DNA from: [Clostridium] saccharolyticum WM1
GTDB taxonomy: Bacteria > Bacillota > Clostridia > Lachnospirales > Lachnospiraceae
Length of the DNA stretch: 64,000 nt
Assembly: GCF_000144625.1 (NCBI RefSeq)
Contig: NC_014376.1
Coordinates: 3,162,001-3,226,000, forward strand
Direction of reading: 5' to 3'
Shown: positions 54,192-63,193 of the stretch, piece after piece
Numbering within the stretch: the first letter of the stretch is position 1
Layout: every line of letters begins with the position of its first letter
Position numbers and translations under genes: made by a program
The notes under the pieces: model-generated
What the model saw: the letters and a program-made list of their open reading frames with translations, nothing else
Told to the model about the DNA's origin: nothing
Database searches by the model: none

Positions 54192-54888
54192 TAATCTGCG
54201 GGTGAATTACGGCGGAATTGAAGCCGTTAAGGGAATTTCCTTTGAAGTACCGGATAAAAGCATTGTAACCCTGATCGGGGCCAATGGAGCCGGAAAAAGC
54301 ACAACCTTAAAGTCCATCGTGGGACTGGTGAAGCCATCGGCAGGAAGCAGCATCACCCTGGATGGAGAAGAACTGATCGGCAAGGATACGCCGGATATCA
54401 TATCCAAGGGCATTGCCCTTGTTCCGGAAGGCCGTCATGTGTTTCCGGATATGACCGTGATTGAAAATATTAAGATCGGGGCTTATTTGCGAAATGACGA
54501 TATCAGGGAGGATATCAACTGGGTCTATGATTTGTTTCCCCGGCTGAAAGAAAGGAGCTGGCAGCTTTCCGGCACTCTTTCAGGAGGAGAACAGCAGATG
54601 CTGGCAGTTGCCAGAGCCCTTATGAGCCACCCAAAGATCCTCATGATGGATGAACCATCCTTAGGGCTTGCTCCGCTGATCGTAAAGGATATTTTCTCCA
54701 TTATCCGGGAGATCAACAAAAAAGGGGTGACCGTACTCCTGATTGAACAGAATGCCAATATGGCTCTTCACACGGCCGATATGGGCTATGTACTGGAAAC
54801 AGGCAGGATCACCATGACAGGATCAGGGAAAATGCTGCTGGCCGATGAGTCGGTAAAAGCAGCTTATCTTGGAAAAAAGAAAAATTAA
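54178..54888 (+). CDS. livF: Branched-chain amino acid ABC ATPase LivF
   Basis: 236 residues. Walker A GANGAGKSTTLKS, signature LSGGEQQMLAVARALMSHP, Walker B ILMMDEPSLGLAP and H-loop LLIEQNANMAL. It overlaps livG by 14 bases and ends the operon. Confidence 0.95.
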   Translation: MLKIDNLRVNYGGIEAVKGISFEVPDKSIVTLIGANGAGKSTTLKSIVGLVKPSAGSSITLDGEELIGKDTPDIISKGIALVPEGRHVFPDMTVIENIKIGAYLRNDDIREDINWVYDLFPRLKERSWQLSGTLSGGEQQMLAVARALMSHPKILMMDEPSLGLAPLIVKDIFSIIREINKKGVTVLLIEQNANMALHTADMGYVLETGRITMTGSGKMLLADESVKAAYLGKKKN

Positions 54889-54948
54889 AAATAAAGGTTG
54901 CAGAATGACGCCCCTTAGAAGGGCCGCCTGTCTGCAACCTTTATTTTT
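54889..54948. terminator. Bidirectional terminator between livF and the NlpC/P60 gene
   Basis: AATAAAGGTTGCAGA pairs with TCTGCAACCTTTATT, with an inner GCCCCTT/AAGGGC pairing, followed by TTTTTG. The AT-rich ends are symmetrical, so both convergent genes could use it. Confidence 0.85.
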
Positions 54949-54959
54949 GCCTGTCATTG

Positions 54960-56003
54960 TCACGGAATCACCCGTCGGATGGTGACCGGCTTCCTGTAAT
55001 TCCAGGAGGAAATTTTAATCCCGCTTCGCCGGTTTGCCGCATGAACGATTTTTCCTTTTCCAATATACATGGCCACATGGTCAATCTGCCTCCCGCTTGC
55101 ATAGAACAGCAGATCCCCCGGCTCCATGCTGGAAGCTGGAATGGTCTCCCCCTCTTCGGCCTGCTGCCTGGAGGTCCGGTCTAAATGAACTCCTGCGGCA
55201 TGTTCCATCACATACTGGATGAAACCGGAGCAGTCCGCCCCTGTGTTTGGATTGGTGCCGCCCCACTGGTATGGGTTTCCCACAAACCCGACCGCATAAT
55301 TGACCACCTGGCTTCGAAGATCACTGCTTTTTTCCGCTTCAGGTATGGTGTATGCGACCGTGGCATTTTCCGGTACATAAGCATAGGCTGTCTGACCCTT
55401 ATATAGAATCTTTGCCCATCCCTCACAGTGGGAAATAAAAGGATACGTTTCTCCTTCATGAACCCTGCCCAGTACTTCAGAATCCGTATTCGGTTTGCTG
55501 CGGACCCGAAGGGTCTCGGTATTTACCCGTAGCAACAGCCTCATATCATAATAGGCAATTGCTCTGGCTTCCTGTCCGGTGGCCAGGTATTTTCCATATA
55601 CATACCCGGTTACCTGCCCTGACTTTATTTTATACCAGCCATTTTCTTCTGACAGCACAGTGCTGCCGGCATGGTTTTTTAATTTCCCTACGATTTCCGC
55701 ATCATTCTTTGGTTCTTTCCTGATGTTTAAGGAATCTTCCGCCACACTCACCCCAAGATTCTGGAAGATTAAGTTGAAGGTTCCATACCTCATTTTTTCC
55801 TGCGTAAGACCAGCCGTCTCTTTTGACCCCTCCCGTTTCATGGATTCCTGATACTGATCCATATAGACCGAAATTCCAGCTACTGGCGAACCGGTCTTAA
55901 GGGAAGGCTCTGATTTTGCGGCCTGTACATCTGCTGTTCCTATCCATACGGCACAACCGCATGTAATAGCAAAGCCCAGTACCTTCCATGCTTTGTCAGT
56001 CAT
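54960..56003 (-). CDS. Secreted NlpC/P60 peptidoglycan hydrolase with two SH3b domains
   Basis: 347 residues. Signal peptide (VLGFAITCGCAVWIGTADVQA). Two SH3b modules follow: GVSVAEDSLNIRKEPKNDAEIVGKL near 90-155 and NTETLRVRSKPNTDSEVLGRVHEGETY near 170-235. The NlpC/P60 domain has the catalytic cysteine in NTGADCSGFIQYV, the histidine in IDHVAMYIGKGK and a third polar residue in IVHAANRR. These enzymes cut D-Glu-diamino acid bonds in wall peptides. ATG at 56003 lies eight bases after GAAGGAAAG. It is convergent with the liv operon. Confidence 0.92.
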   Translation of the reverse strand: MTDKAWKVLGFAITCGCAVWIGTADVQAAKSEPSLKTGSPVAGISVYMDQYQESMKREGSKETAGLTQEKMRYGTFNLIFQNLGVSVAEDSLNIRKEPKNDAEIVGKLKNHAGSTVLSEENGWYKIKSGQVTGYVYGKYLATGQEARAIAYYDMRLLLRVNTETLRVRSKPNTDSEVLGRVHEGETYPFISHCEGWAKILYKGQTAYAYVPENATVAYTIPEAEKSSDLRSQVVNYAVGFVGNPYQWGGTNPNTGADCSGFIQYVMEHAAGVHLDRTSRQQAEEGETIPASSMEPGDLLFYASGRQIDHVAMYIGKGKIVHAANRRSGIKISSWNYRKPVTIRRVIP

Positions 56004-56059
56004 ATGCACTTTCCTTCGCAAGTTTTTGATTGTAAGTCAGGGGCGTTTATCCCTTTCCC

Positions 56060-57013
56060 TTACAAATGAGTGATCTGCTGATCTGAAAGGGCCTTTAAAT
56101 ACCGCATCCCGTATTCCCGGTCCTTTCCAATCTGTGCCTTTAATTGCTCCAGCCCTTCAAATTTCCGTTCCGGACGGACGAAATGCAAAAGCTGTACTTC
56201 TATAGTCTTTCCATAAATATCCTCGTTTATACCATAAATATAGGTTTCTGCCCCAACAGGTGAAATTCCCTCCACCGTAGGCTTTCTTCCGATGTTGGTA
56301 ATGCCTCCATAATAAGTACCGTCCACATATACCTTGGACACATACACGCCGAATACGGGAAGGTGCTTCTCCGGCGGAGGTAAGATATTGGCCGTGGGAA
56401 ATCCAAGGATGGTCCCTCCAATGTGGTTTCCATGGACAACGGTCCCATGGATCGCATAGGGTTCCCCCAAAAGCTCATTGGCCTTTTCCATATTTCCGGC
56501 ATCCAATTGCTCTCTGATGTAAGTACTGCTGATATCCCGGTGGTCGTCCTGCTCCTTAGGAATAACGATCAGCTCATATCCGTACCGGTTTTTCCACCGG
56601 GAAAGGCTGTCAGCATTTCCCGCTCCCTGATAGCCGAAGGAGCAATCCGTGCCTACGACAATGACCCTGGCATTCATCTGGCCGGCCAGAACCTGTCTTA
56701 CGAATTCTTCCGGCTCCATATGGGCGGTTTCCTCTGTAAAAGGATACTCTATCAAATAATCAATACCGATCTTTTCCAGATTGTTTTTTCTCTCCAGATT
56801 GGTAGTAATGGTCTTTTGGGGGCCTCCCTTCATGAGAGCATTGGGAGACATGTCAAAGGTGAGAACCGCCGTCTGATATCCCTTTTCATCCTTTATCTCT
56901 CTCATCTTCTTCAATAGCTTCTGGTGGCCTCTGTGGCGTCCGTCGAATTTTCCCAGGGTCACGATTGCAGGCTTATGGATCTGAAATTCCCTGGTTCCGG
57001 TTATATATTCCAT
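56060..57013 (-). CDS. ribF: Bifunctional riboflavin kinase/FAD synthetase
   Basis: Makes FMN and FAD from riboflavin and ATP. 317 residues: N-terminal nucleotidyl transferase domain with GKFDGRHRGHQKLL and SSTYIREQLDAGNME, and C-terminal flavokinase with GTVVHGNHIGGTILGFPTANI and GITNIGRKPTVEG. The flavokinase GxTxxFPTAN motif reads GTILGFPTAN. Last gene of the nusA-infB operon, as in many Firmicutes. A 52-bp structured repeat sits between truB and this gene. Confidence 0.95.
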   Translation of the reverse strand: MEYITGTREFQIHKPAIVTLGKFDGRHRGHQKLLKKMREIKDEKGYQTAVLTFDMSPNALMKGGPQKTITTNLERKNNLEKIGIDYLIEYPFTEETAHMEPEEFVRQVLAGQMNARVIVVGTDCSFGYQGAGNADSLSRWKNRYGYELIVIPKEQDDHRDISSTYIREQLDAGNMEKANELLGEPYAIHGTVVHGNHIGGTILGFPTANILPPPEKHLPVFGVYVSKVYVDGTYYGGITNIGRKPTVEGISPVGAETYIYGINEDIYGKTIEVQLLHFVRPERKFEGLEQLKAQIGKDREYGMRYLKALSDQQITHL

Positions 57014-57020
57014 GCTTCGT

Positions 57021-57072
57021 TTCCTCTTTCCTGCCCAGCTTCTCAGGGCATCCGGTATCCCTGGAAGGGGTT
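57021..57072 (-). repeat. Diverged single copy of the 52-bp structured repeat
   Basis: Aligned with 30429-30480, roughly three quarters of positions match. In transcript orientation CTTCCAGGGAT, ATGCCCTG-GAAG and GGGCA are kept, so both alternative stems survive. As in the tandem array, it lies between a stop codon and the next gene's ribosome binding site and ends in an AGGAA string. Confidence 0.7.
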
Positions 57073-57078
57073 TATGCC

Positions 57079-57984
57079 TTAAGTCGTCCCTCCCAAAAAT
57101 ACCTTTTGTGGCTTAAGAAGATTTTTCTCCCTGTCAGGACCGTAAACTCCGATAAACTGGCCTTTACTGTCATATACCCTAACAGGACCGTCCGGCAAAC
57201 GGGAATCCCCCTCTGCCTGGGATCTGTAAAAGGGATTTCCATTGTGTACCAGCTTATCAAAATCCGGCTTCATCCGGAAGGCCGGATATTCTGAAAACAC
57301 CTTGTCCACTGCAAGGATGTGATTCTCCAACGTCCCTTCATCCCGAAGCTCCTGGATCCGGGAAAGGGTCAGGCTGTCCTTAAGGTAAAATCCGGAAACC
57401 TGAGTGCGGAGAAGGGATTCCATGCACCCTCCGCAGCCGAGCTTTCTGCCAATATCATAACAAAGAGTCCGGATATAGGTTCCTTTGGAGCAAGTCACTG
57501 TCATGGTAACCCGCGGAAGTTCCATCCGGTCCACATGAATGTCCAGAATCTCCACAGGCCTGGCCTTCCGCTCCACTTCTTTCCCGGCTCTTGCCAGCTC
57601 ATAAAGCTTTTTTCCATCCACCTTTAAAGCCGAGTACATAGGCGGTATCTGATCGTAATGACCAAGAAAACTGAGAACCGCTTCCTCTGCCATGGAATCG
57701 TCTACCAGAACCGGATATTCTGCCAGTACCGTTCCCGTGGTATCCTGAGTATCGGTTTCTCTGCCTAAAAGCATGACTGCCTCATAGGTTTTTGTCTTAT
57801 CCGTCAACATATCACAAAGCCTGGTCGCCTTTCCCAGGCATACGGGAAGTACTCCCTCTGCCATTGGATCCAGGGTTCCTGTATGGCCGATTTTTTTCTG
57901 CTTTAAAATACCTCTCATTTTCGCCACGACGTCATGAGAGGTAAATCCTTGTTCCTTGTATACATTAATGATGCCGTCTGCCAT
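57079..57984 (-). CDS. truB: tRNA pseudouridine-55 synthase
   Basis: 301 residues. Modifies U55 in the T-loop of tRNAs. Seen: GIINVYKEQGFTSHDVVAKMR; the catalytic GTLDPMAEGVLPVCLGKATR; YEAVMLLGRETDTQDTTG; and the C-terminal PUA-like part. Fixed operon position between nrnA and ribF. Confidence 0.96.
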   Translation of the reverse strand: MADGIINVYKEQGFTSHDVVAKMRGILKQKKIGHTGTLDPMAEGVLPVCLGKATRLCDMLTDKTKTYEAVMLLGRETDTQDTTGTVLAEYPVLVDDSMAEEAVLSFLGHYDQIPPMYSALKVDGKKLYELARAGKEVERKARPVEILDIHVDRMELPRVTMTVTCSKGTYIRTLCYDIGRKLGCGGCMESLLRTQVSGFYLKDSLTLSRIQELRDEGTLENHILAVDKVFSEYPAFRMKPDFDKLVHNGNPFYRSQAEGDSRLPDGPVRVYDSKGQFIGVYGPDREKNLLKPQKVFLGGTT

Positions 57985-57996
57985 TGCCCGTATCTC

Positions 57997-58947
57997 CTAG
58001 TTAAGCTGTTTTACAATCTGATTTGACAGATTATTGATTACGTCATGAACACTTCCTGTCATGGTGCAGCCGGCTGCCTTTTTATGACCGCCTCCGCCGA
58101 AATAAACGGCGATTTTGCTCACATCAAGATCCGTGGTGGAACGCAGGCTCACTTTGTACTCCCTGCAGGAGGTTTCATACATGAATATGGCACATACCAC
58201 TCCCTCTGTGATCCGGAGATGATCAATGACTCCATCCATATCTGCACCGGTTACTCCGTAAAAATCCATATCCTTTTTGCTTACGGCACTGAAAATACAC
58301 TGGCCGTTATGAAAGGTTATGCTCTCCAGTAACGCTCTGCCCAGGATCTGGTTCTGAATATAGGTCTTCCGGTAAAAGCTGTCGTCGATGATCTTTGGAA
58401 AATCAATTCCCTTTTCCATCAGCCTTCCTGCGATCTCCATGGTTTTTCTTGAGGTACAGTCATATTTAAACACCCCGGTATCGTGGATGATACCGGTATA
58501 AATGCATTCCGCCACTTCCCGGCTGATTCTGCTTTCATCAAGCAGGCCGTATAGTACCTCACAGGTGGAACTGGCATCATCCTGTACAATATTTTTTATC
58601 GCATATCTTAGATTAGTAACGTGATGATCCACGCAGAGGCTCTTTTTTGCGGTAGTTAAGAACTTTAATGCCTCTCCGAACCGAAGGGTATCGCTGCTGT
58701 CAAGGCAAAGGCAGAGGTCATATTCCTTATTCTCTGAAAAATCGCTGACAATGCGGTCAAAATTTCTGAGATAGTTGAATTTAGCAGGGGGAGTCTCAAG
58801 ATAAACCACAGCTTCCACTTCCGGGTGATGCTCTTCCAGGTAGTTGTATGCCGCCAGACAGGAACCAACGCAGTCCCCGTCCGGGCGGACATGGCCAATG
58901 ATTGCTACTGTTTTTACATCTTCCAGCATTTCGTCAAAAAAACTCAC
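57997..58947 (-). CDS. nrnA: DHH-family oligoribonuclease/pAp phosphatase (NrnA)
   Basis: 316 residues. DHH motifs: IGHVRPDGDCVGS, LCLCLDSSD, SLCVDHHVTN and YTGIIHDTGVF; C-terminal DHHA1 domain with YFGGGGHKKAAGC. Degrades very short RNAs and dephosphorylates 3'-phosphoadenosine 5'-phosphate. It overlaps neither neighbour but is spaced by 11-12 bases within the operon. Confidence 0.93.
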   Translation of the reverse strand: MSFFDEMLEDVKTVAIIGHVRPDGDCVGSCLAAYNYLEEHHPEVEAVVYLETPPAKFNYLRNFDRIVSDFSENKEYDLCLCLDSSDTLRFGEALKFLTTAKKSLCVDHHVTNLRYAIKNIVQDDASSTCEVLYGLLDESRISREVAECIYTGIIHDTGVFKYDCTSRKTMEIAGRLMEKGIDFPKIIDDSFYRKTYIQNQILGRALLESITFHNGQCIFSAVSKKDMDFYGVTGADMDGVIDHLRITEGVVCAIFMYETSCREYKVSLRSTTDLDVSKIAVYFGGGGHKKAAGCTMTGSVHDVINNLSNQIVKQLN

Positions 58948-58958
58948 AGGGCACCTCC

Positions 58959-59321
58959 CTATTCTCTGATATCTTTTGTTACCTCGTCGATCAATCTGGA
59001 CATATTTACTCCATACTCAATGGACTGATCCAGAATAAATTTGATTTCCGGCGTGTTGCGAAGGTTTACTCTCCTGGCCAGTTCACGGCGGATATAACCT
59101 TCTGCACTTTTTAATCCTTCAATGGTAGCCTTTCCGGCTTCCTCATCTCCCAGAATACTGATAAATGCCTTGCAGTATTTTAAATCCGGGGTAACCTGAG
59201 CGGAGACCACGGTGGTCATGGGATGGATTCTTGGGTCTTTAATTTCCAGACGAATGATATCGCTTAACTCCCTCTGGACTTCCATATTGATTCTTGTATT
59301 CTTTATACTGTTTTTACGCAT
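58959..59321 (-). CDS. rbfA: Ribosome-binding factor A
   Basis: 120 residues from ATG 59321; the longer frame starts in the leader. KH-type fold: RINMEVQRELSDIIRLEIKDPRIHPMTTVVSAQVTPDLKYCKAFISILG and a C-terminal RRELARRVNLRNTPEIKFILDQSIEYG. Helps 16S rRNA maturation in 30S assembly. A hairpin with a T run separates it from infB. Confidence 0.95.
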   Translation of the reverse strand: MRKNSIKNTRINMEVQRELSDIIRLEIKDPRIHPMTTVVSAQVTPDLKYCKAFISILGDEEAGKATIEGLKSAEGYIRRELARRVNLRNTPEIKFILDQSIEYGVNMSRLIDEVTKDIRE

Positions 59322-59352
59322 GTCATTCCTTTCGCTTTTTGTCCGCTGTTTC

Positions 59353-59379
59353 AAAAAGACCAGCCCGCATTGACGGGCT
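59353..59379 (-). terminator. Attenuator-like hairpin between infB and rbfA
   Basis: On the minus strand AGCCCG (59374-59379) pairs with CGGGCT (59362-59367), then GGTCTTTTT. It lies inside the operon, so partial termination or processing could lower expression of rbfA and the genes after it. Confidence 0.5.
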
Positions 59380-59408
59380 CATCTTCTTAAAATGCCGGAG
59401 GCAGGTTC

Positions 59409-62400
59409 CTAGCGCGGAACCTCCACCATAGCATATGCTTCGATCATATCATCTTCCTGGATATCATTAAACTTCTCAAATACAAGACCGCATTCATAGC
59501 CTGTTGCAACTTCCTTCACATCATCCTTGAATCTCTTTAAGGAAGCCAGAGGGCCTTCATAGATCTTTTCACCGGCACGAGTAATGCGTACGCTGCAGCC
59601 TCTCTGGAACTTGCCATCCATTACGTAGGAACCGGCTATGGTACCCACACCGGAAGCTTTAAAGGTCTGGCGCACAATTGCGTGGCCGATGATCTTCTCT
59701 TCAAATACAGGATCAAGCATGCCCTTCATGGCCGCTTCCACATCCTCAATGGCCTGGTAGATTACCTTGTAAAGCCTCATATCCACCTTTTCCCGGTCCG
59801 CTATGGATTTTGCGGTCACATCAGGCCTTACGTTAAAGCCAATGATAATGGCATTAGACGCGGAAGCCAGGGATACGTCGGATTCATTGATGGCGCCCAC
59901 GCCTCCGTGGATTACCTTTACCATAACCTCTTCATTGGACAGCTTTACAAGACTCTGTTTTACCGCTTCCACGGAACCCTGCACATCTGCTTTCACGATA
60001 ATTGGAAGTTCCTTGATGTTGCCGGCCTTAATCTGACTGAATAAATCATCCAGTGATAACTTAGCTTTTGTATCTTCCAGTAATTTATTCTTTCCTTCGG
60101 AAATAAATGTCTCAGCAAAGCTTCTTGCTTCTTTCTCATGCTCGGTTCCAACTAAAACTTCGCCTGCATTCGGAACATCGTTAAGTCCTAAAATCTCAAC
60201 CGGTGTGGATGGACCAGCCTCTTTTACCCTGCGGCCCTTGTCATCCATCATAGCACGGACTTTTCCGTAGCAGGAGCCTGCTGCAACCGTATCACCTACG
60301 TGAAGAGTTCCCTTCTGTACCAGAACGGTAGCAACCGGTCCCTTGCCCTTATCAAGCTCAGCCTCGATGATCAGACCTCTTGCCCGGCGGTCCGGATTTG
60401 CCTTTAATTCTTTTACTTCTGCAGTAAGAAGAATCATTTCCAGAAGCTCTTTAATTCCTTCTTTTGTATGTGCGGATACCGGAACAAAGACAGTGCTACC
60501 GCCCCAGTCTTCAGGAATCAGCTCATATTCAGATAATTCCTGCTTTACCCTGTCAATGTTGGCGCTTGGCTTATCGATCTTATTGATCGCTACAATGATC
60601 TCCACCTCGGCTGCCTTGGCATGGTTAATCGCCTCAACGGTCTGAGGCATCACGCCGTCATCGGCGGCTACTACAAGAATCGCGATATCGGTAGACTGTG
60701 CGCCTCTCATACGCATGGCAGTAAATGCCTCGTGTCCTGGAGTATCCAAAAATGTGATTTTCTCTCCGTTTACCTCAACGGTGTAGGCACCAATATGCTG
60801 CGTGATTCCGCCTGCCTCTCTGGAGGTTACATTGGTCTGACGGATTGCATCAAGAAGTGAGGTTTTACCATGGTCAACATGACCCATAACACATACTACC
60901 GGAGGTCTGGAAACCATATCCTCCACGTTCTCCTCTGCCTCTTTTAACAGTTCTTCAATAACATCTACTTTGATTTCCTTCTCACAAAGGACATCATATC
61001 CCATGGCGATCTCTTCCGCCTGGTCAAAGTCAATTTCCGTATTCAGGGTAACGATTTTCCCTTGTAAAAACAGCTTCTTTACGATGGCGGACGGCTGTAG
61101 CTTCATCTTTTCAGCCAGTTCCTTAATGGTCAGAATATCAGGAAGAGTGATGGTTTTTATCTCTTCTACCTTAGGCTCTGTATGCACCGGAGGCTGCACC
61201 GGTACCTTTAACGGCTTTCCACCCTTGACCTGTGCCCTTTTTTTGGCCTCGTCATCTTTATCTCTCTTATCAAATCTGTCATTTTTATAAGCATTCTTTG
61301 TGGCTCGGTTGCTGGTAGGCTTTGCCTGGATGGGGGTATCAAAGGAACCTGTCTTCTGACCGGAATCTCTGCCTGTACGTGGTCCCTGCGGTCTTGCACC
61401 GCGGCTGTCACCGTCACGTCCATCACGGTTGCCCTGATAGCCTCCCTGGGGCCTTCCGTCACGATTTCCCTGGTAGCCTCCCTGGCCCTGGGGTCTTCCG
61501 TCACGGTTTCCCTGGTAGCCTCCCTGGCCCTGGGGTCTTCCGTCACGGTTTCCCTGATAACCTCCCTGGCCCTGGGGTCTTCCGTCACGGTTTCCCTGGT
61601 AGCCTCCCTGACCCTGGGGCCTTCCGTCACGGTTTCCCTGGTAACCTCCCTGACCCTGGGGCCTTCCGTCACGGTTTCCCTGGTAGCCTCCCTGGCCCTG
61701 GGGTCTTCCGTCACGGTTTCCCTGGTAGCCTCCCTGGCCCTGGGGTCTTCCGTCACGGTTTCCCTGGTAGCCTCCCTGGCCCTGGGGTCTTCCGTCACGG
61801 TTTCCCTGGTAGCCTCCCTGGCCCTGGGGCCTTCCGTCGCGGTTTCCCTGGTAGCCTCCCTGGCCCTGGGGTCTTCCGTCACGGTTTCCCTGATAACCTC
61901 CCTGGCCCTGGGGTCTTCCGTCACGGTTTCCCTGATAACCTCCCTGGCCCTGGGGTCTTCCGTCACGGTTTCCCTGATAACCTCCCTGGCCCTGGGGTCT
62001 TCCGTCACGGTTGTCACGGTTTCCCTGGTAGCCTCCCTGAGGTCTGTTTCCACGGTTATCACGGTTTCCCTGATAGCCTCCCTGAGGTCTTCCGCCTTCC
62101 CCGCTGTTTGTATTCATCTCTCTTGTCATCTCAGCATTTCCTGATAAGGACTGCTCTGTCACCTGCCGGTTTCTCGTCATCTGATCTCTTGACCCTCCGT
62201 TTGGTCCGGAAGCCTGGGGAGGTCTTCCGTCTCTTCCCTTCTGCTGCTGGGAATGCTGCCCCTGAGGCTTCATCTGGGCGTTCTGCGGTCTGAATACCGC
62301 TGCAATCTTTTTCTTGGGTGCCTCGGACTCATCCCCATCCGGTGCATCAGAATGTACCGGTGATGTTCCCCGGCTGTGGCCTCCCACCTCTTTTTTCACG

Positions 62401-62525
62401 ATTGCCGCCTGTTCATCCGAAATGTTGGAAGAACTTTTTAAATTTATATTATGCTTTTCCAAGATATCCAGTATTTCCTTACTACTGTCTTTTCCCAGTT
62501 CTTTTGCCAGATCATATACTCTCAT
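59409..62525 (-). CDS. infB: Translation initiation factor IF-2 with repeat-rich N-terminus
   Basis: Delivers initiator tRNA to the 30S subunit. 1038 residues from ATG 62525, which follows GGAGGAAAG; the ORF opens earlier inside the preceding gene. An IF2_N domain at the start ([22 protein letters not shown]), a long disordered linker, a second IF2_N near 455, then the GTPase with [21 protein letters not shown] and NKIDKP, and C-terminal domains II-IV. The linker contains 13 near-identical 14-residue units [14 protein letters not shown] plus degenerate ones, making the protein longer than most. It overlaps the ylxQ end by 14 bases. Confidence 0.96.
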   Translation of the reverse strand: MRVYDLAKELGKDSSKEILDILEKHNINLKSSSNISDEQAAIVKKEVGGHSRGTSPVHSDAPDGDESEAPKKKIAAVFRPQNAQMKPQGQHSQQQKGRDGRPPQASGPNGGSRDQMTRNRQVTEQSLSGNAEMTREMNTNSGEGGRPQGGYQGNRDNRGNRPQGGYQGNRDNRDGRPQGQGGYQGNRDGRPQGQGGYQGNRDGRPQGQGGYQGNRDGRPQGQGGYQGNRDGRPQGQGGYQGNRDGRPQGQGGYQGNRDGRPQGQGGYQGNRDGRPQGQGGYQGNRDGRPQGQGGYQGNRDGRPQGQGGYQGNRDGRPQGQGGYQGNRDGRPQGQGGYQGNRDGRPQGQGGYQGNRDGRPQGGYQGNRDGRDGDSRGARPQGPRTGRDSGQKTGSFDTPIQAKPTSNRATKNAYKNDRFDKRDKDDEAKKRAQVKGGKPLKVPVQPPVHTEPKVEEIKTITLPDILTIKELAEKMKLQPSAIVKKLFLQGKIVTLNTEIDFDQAEEIAMGYDVLCEKEIKVDVIEELLKEAEENVEDMVSRPPVVCVMGHVDHGKTSLLDAIRQTNVTSREAGGITQHIGAYTVEVNGEKITFLDTPGHEAFTAMRMRGAQSTDIAILVVAADDGVMPQTVEAINHAKAAEVEIIVAINKIDKPSANIDRVKQELSEYELIPEDWGGSTVFVPVSAHTKEGIKELLEMILLTAEVKELKANPDRRARGLIIEAELDKGKGPVATVLVQKGTLHVGDTVAAGSCYGKVRAMMDDKGRRVKEAGPSTPVEILGLNDVPNAGEVLVGTEHEKEARSFAETFISEGKNKLLEDTKAKLSLDDLFSQIKAGNIKELPIIVKADVQGSVEAVKQSLVKLSNEEVMVKVIHGGVGAINESDVSLASASNAIIIGFNVRPDVTAKSIADREKVDMRLYKVIYQAIEDVEAAMKGMLDPVFEEKIIGHAIVRQTFKASGVGTIAGSYVMDGKFQRGCSVRITRAGEKIYEGPLASLKRFKDDVKEVATGYECGLVFEKFNDIQEDDMIEAYAMVEVPR
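61449..62010 (-). repeat. 42-bp tandem repeat array inside infB
   Basis: Thirteen units with a strict 42-base period (the same landmark recurs at 61492, 61534, 61576 and so on to 61996), with only a few synonymous changes between units. They encode [14 protein letters not shown]. Shorter or imperfect units flank both ends ([14 protein letters not shown] and [13 protein letters not shown]). The near identity at DNA level indicates recent expansion or ongoing homogenisation. Confidence 0.95.
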
Positions 62526-62910
62526 GCTTTCCTCCATTCTGTGCGCGCTCTGCAGCACATACCGGTAGATGTGAAAGGTCCTTTTCACACTCACTACCGA
62601 CCTTTGTATTCATCAGTTTCACGACTGCCTTTGCAAACCCATGATCCACAATCGCAAGGGATGCCCTCATCTCCTTGCCCATAGCGTGGCCCAGTTCATC
62701 CTTTTCCCCGAAAAAATAAATTGGAACTTCATAGTAAGTACACATATTGGCAAACATCTTCTTGGTATTATCTGAGGCTTGCTCAGAAACAATTACCAGC
62801 GATGCTTTCCCGGCTTTTACGGACTTTTCCGTCATGTATTCTCCGCTTGCAGTCTTTCCTGCTTTTGTGGCCAGACCTATCAGATTAAGGATCTTTTGTC
62901 TGTCATCCAA
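62512..62910 (-). CDS. ylxQ: L7Ae-family ribosomal protein-like (YlxQ)
   Basis: 132 residues when started at TTG 62910 ([23 protein letters not shown]); the frame opens earlier within ylxR but only this start gives the family's N-terminus. The L7Ae/L30e RNA-binding core includes [23 protein letters not shown] tail of about 30 residues beyond the usual ~100 is present. It overlaps ylxR by eight bases. Probably binds kink-turn RNA; precise role unknown. Confidence 0.88.
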   Translation of the reverse strand: MDDRQKILNLIGLATKAGKTASGEYMTEKSVKAGKASLVIVSEQASDNTKKMFANMCTYYEVPIYFFGEKDELGHAMGKEMRASLAIVDHGFAKAVVKLMNTKVGSECEKDLSHLPVCAAERAQNGGKHESI

Positions 62911-63172
62911 ACTGCTCCATCTCCTTTTCCAACGCCTCGTACACTTCTTTTGGAATCGACATCTTGAAGGAGCGTTCAAGCCCCTTGCTTTTTACTGCCT
63001 TCTTAAAACACTCTATAGAAGGGCAGAGATAAGCACCACGCCCGTTTTTCCGTCCGGTCGCATCAAGTAGGATCTCATCCTCTGAAGTCTTCAGAATACG
63101 AATCATCTCTTTTTTATTTTTCATCTCACCACAGCCGATACACTGTCTGAGCGGTATTTTCTTTGTACTCAC
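62903..63172 (-). CDS. ylxR: YlxR/RnpM-family RNA-binding protein (DUF448)
   Basis: 89 residues, with RQCIGCGEMKNKKEMIRI, GRKNGRGAYLCPSIECFKKAVK and a basic C-terminal helix: the complete DUF448 fold. In Bacillus and relatives it binds RNase P RNA and modulates its activity. It lies between nusA and ylxQ as in almost all Firmicutes. Confidence 0.95.
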   Translation of the reverse strand: MSTKKIPLRQCIGCGEMKNKKEMIRILKTSEDEILLDATGRKNGRGAYLCPSIECFKKAVKSKGLERSFKMSIPKEVYEALEKEMEQFG

Positions 63173-63193
63173 GTTTCCATCACTTCCTGTTTA

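Noticed and set aside
61449..62010. CRISPR-like regular array
   Set aside because: Units are contiguous and coding, with no unique spacers.
61208..62062. 284-codon minus-strand frame of repeated TEDPRARE units
   Set aside because: It is the alternative reading of the infB 42-bp repeats; a period divisible by three keeps all frames open.
61322..62293. 323-codon plus-strand frame resembling a Gly/Pro-rich collagen-like protein
   Set aside because: It is the antisense of the infB repeat region, with no start signals of its own.
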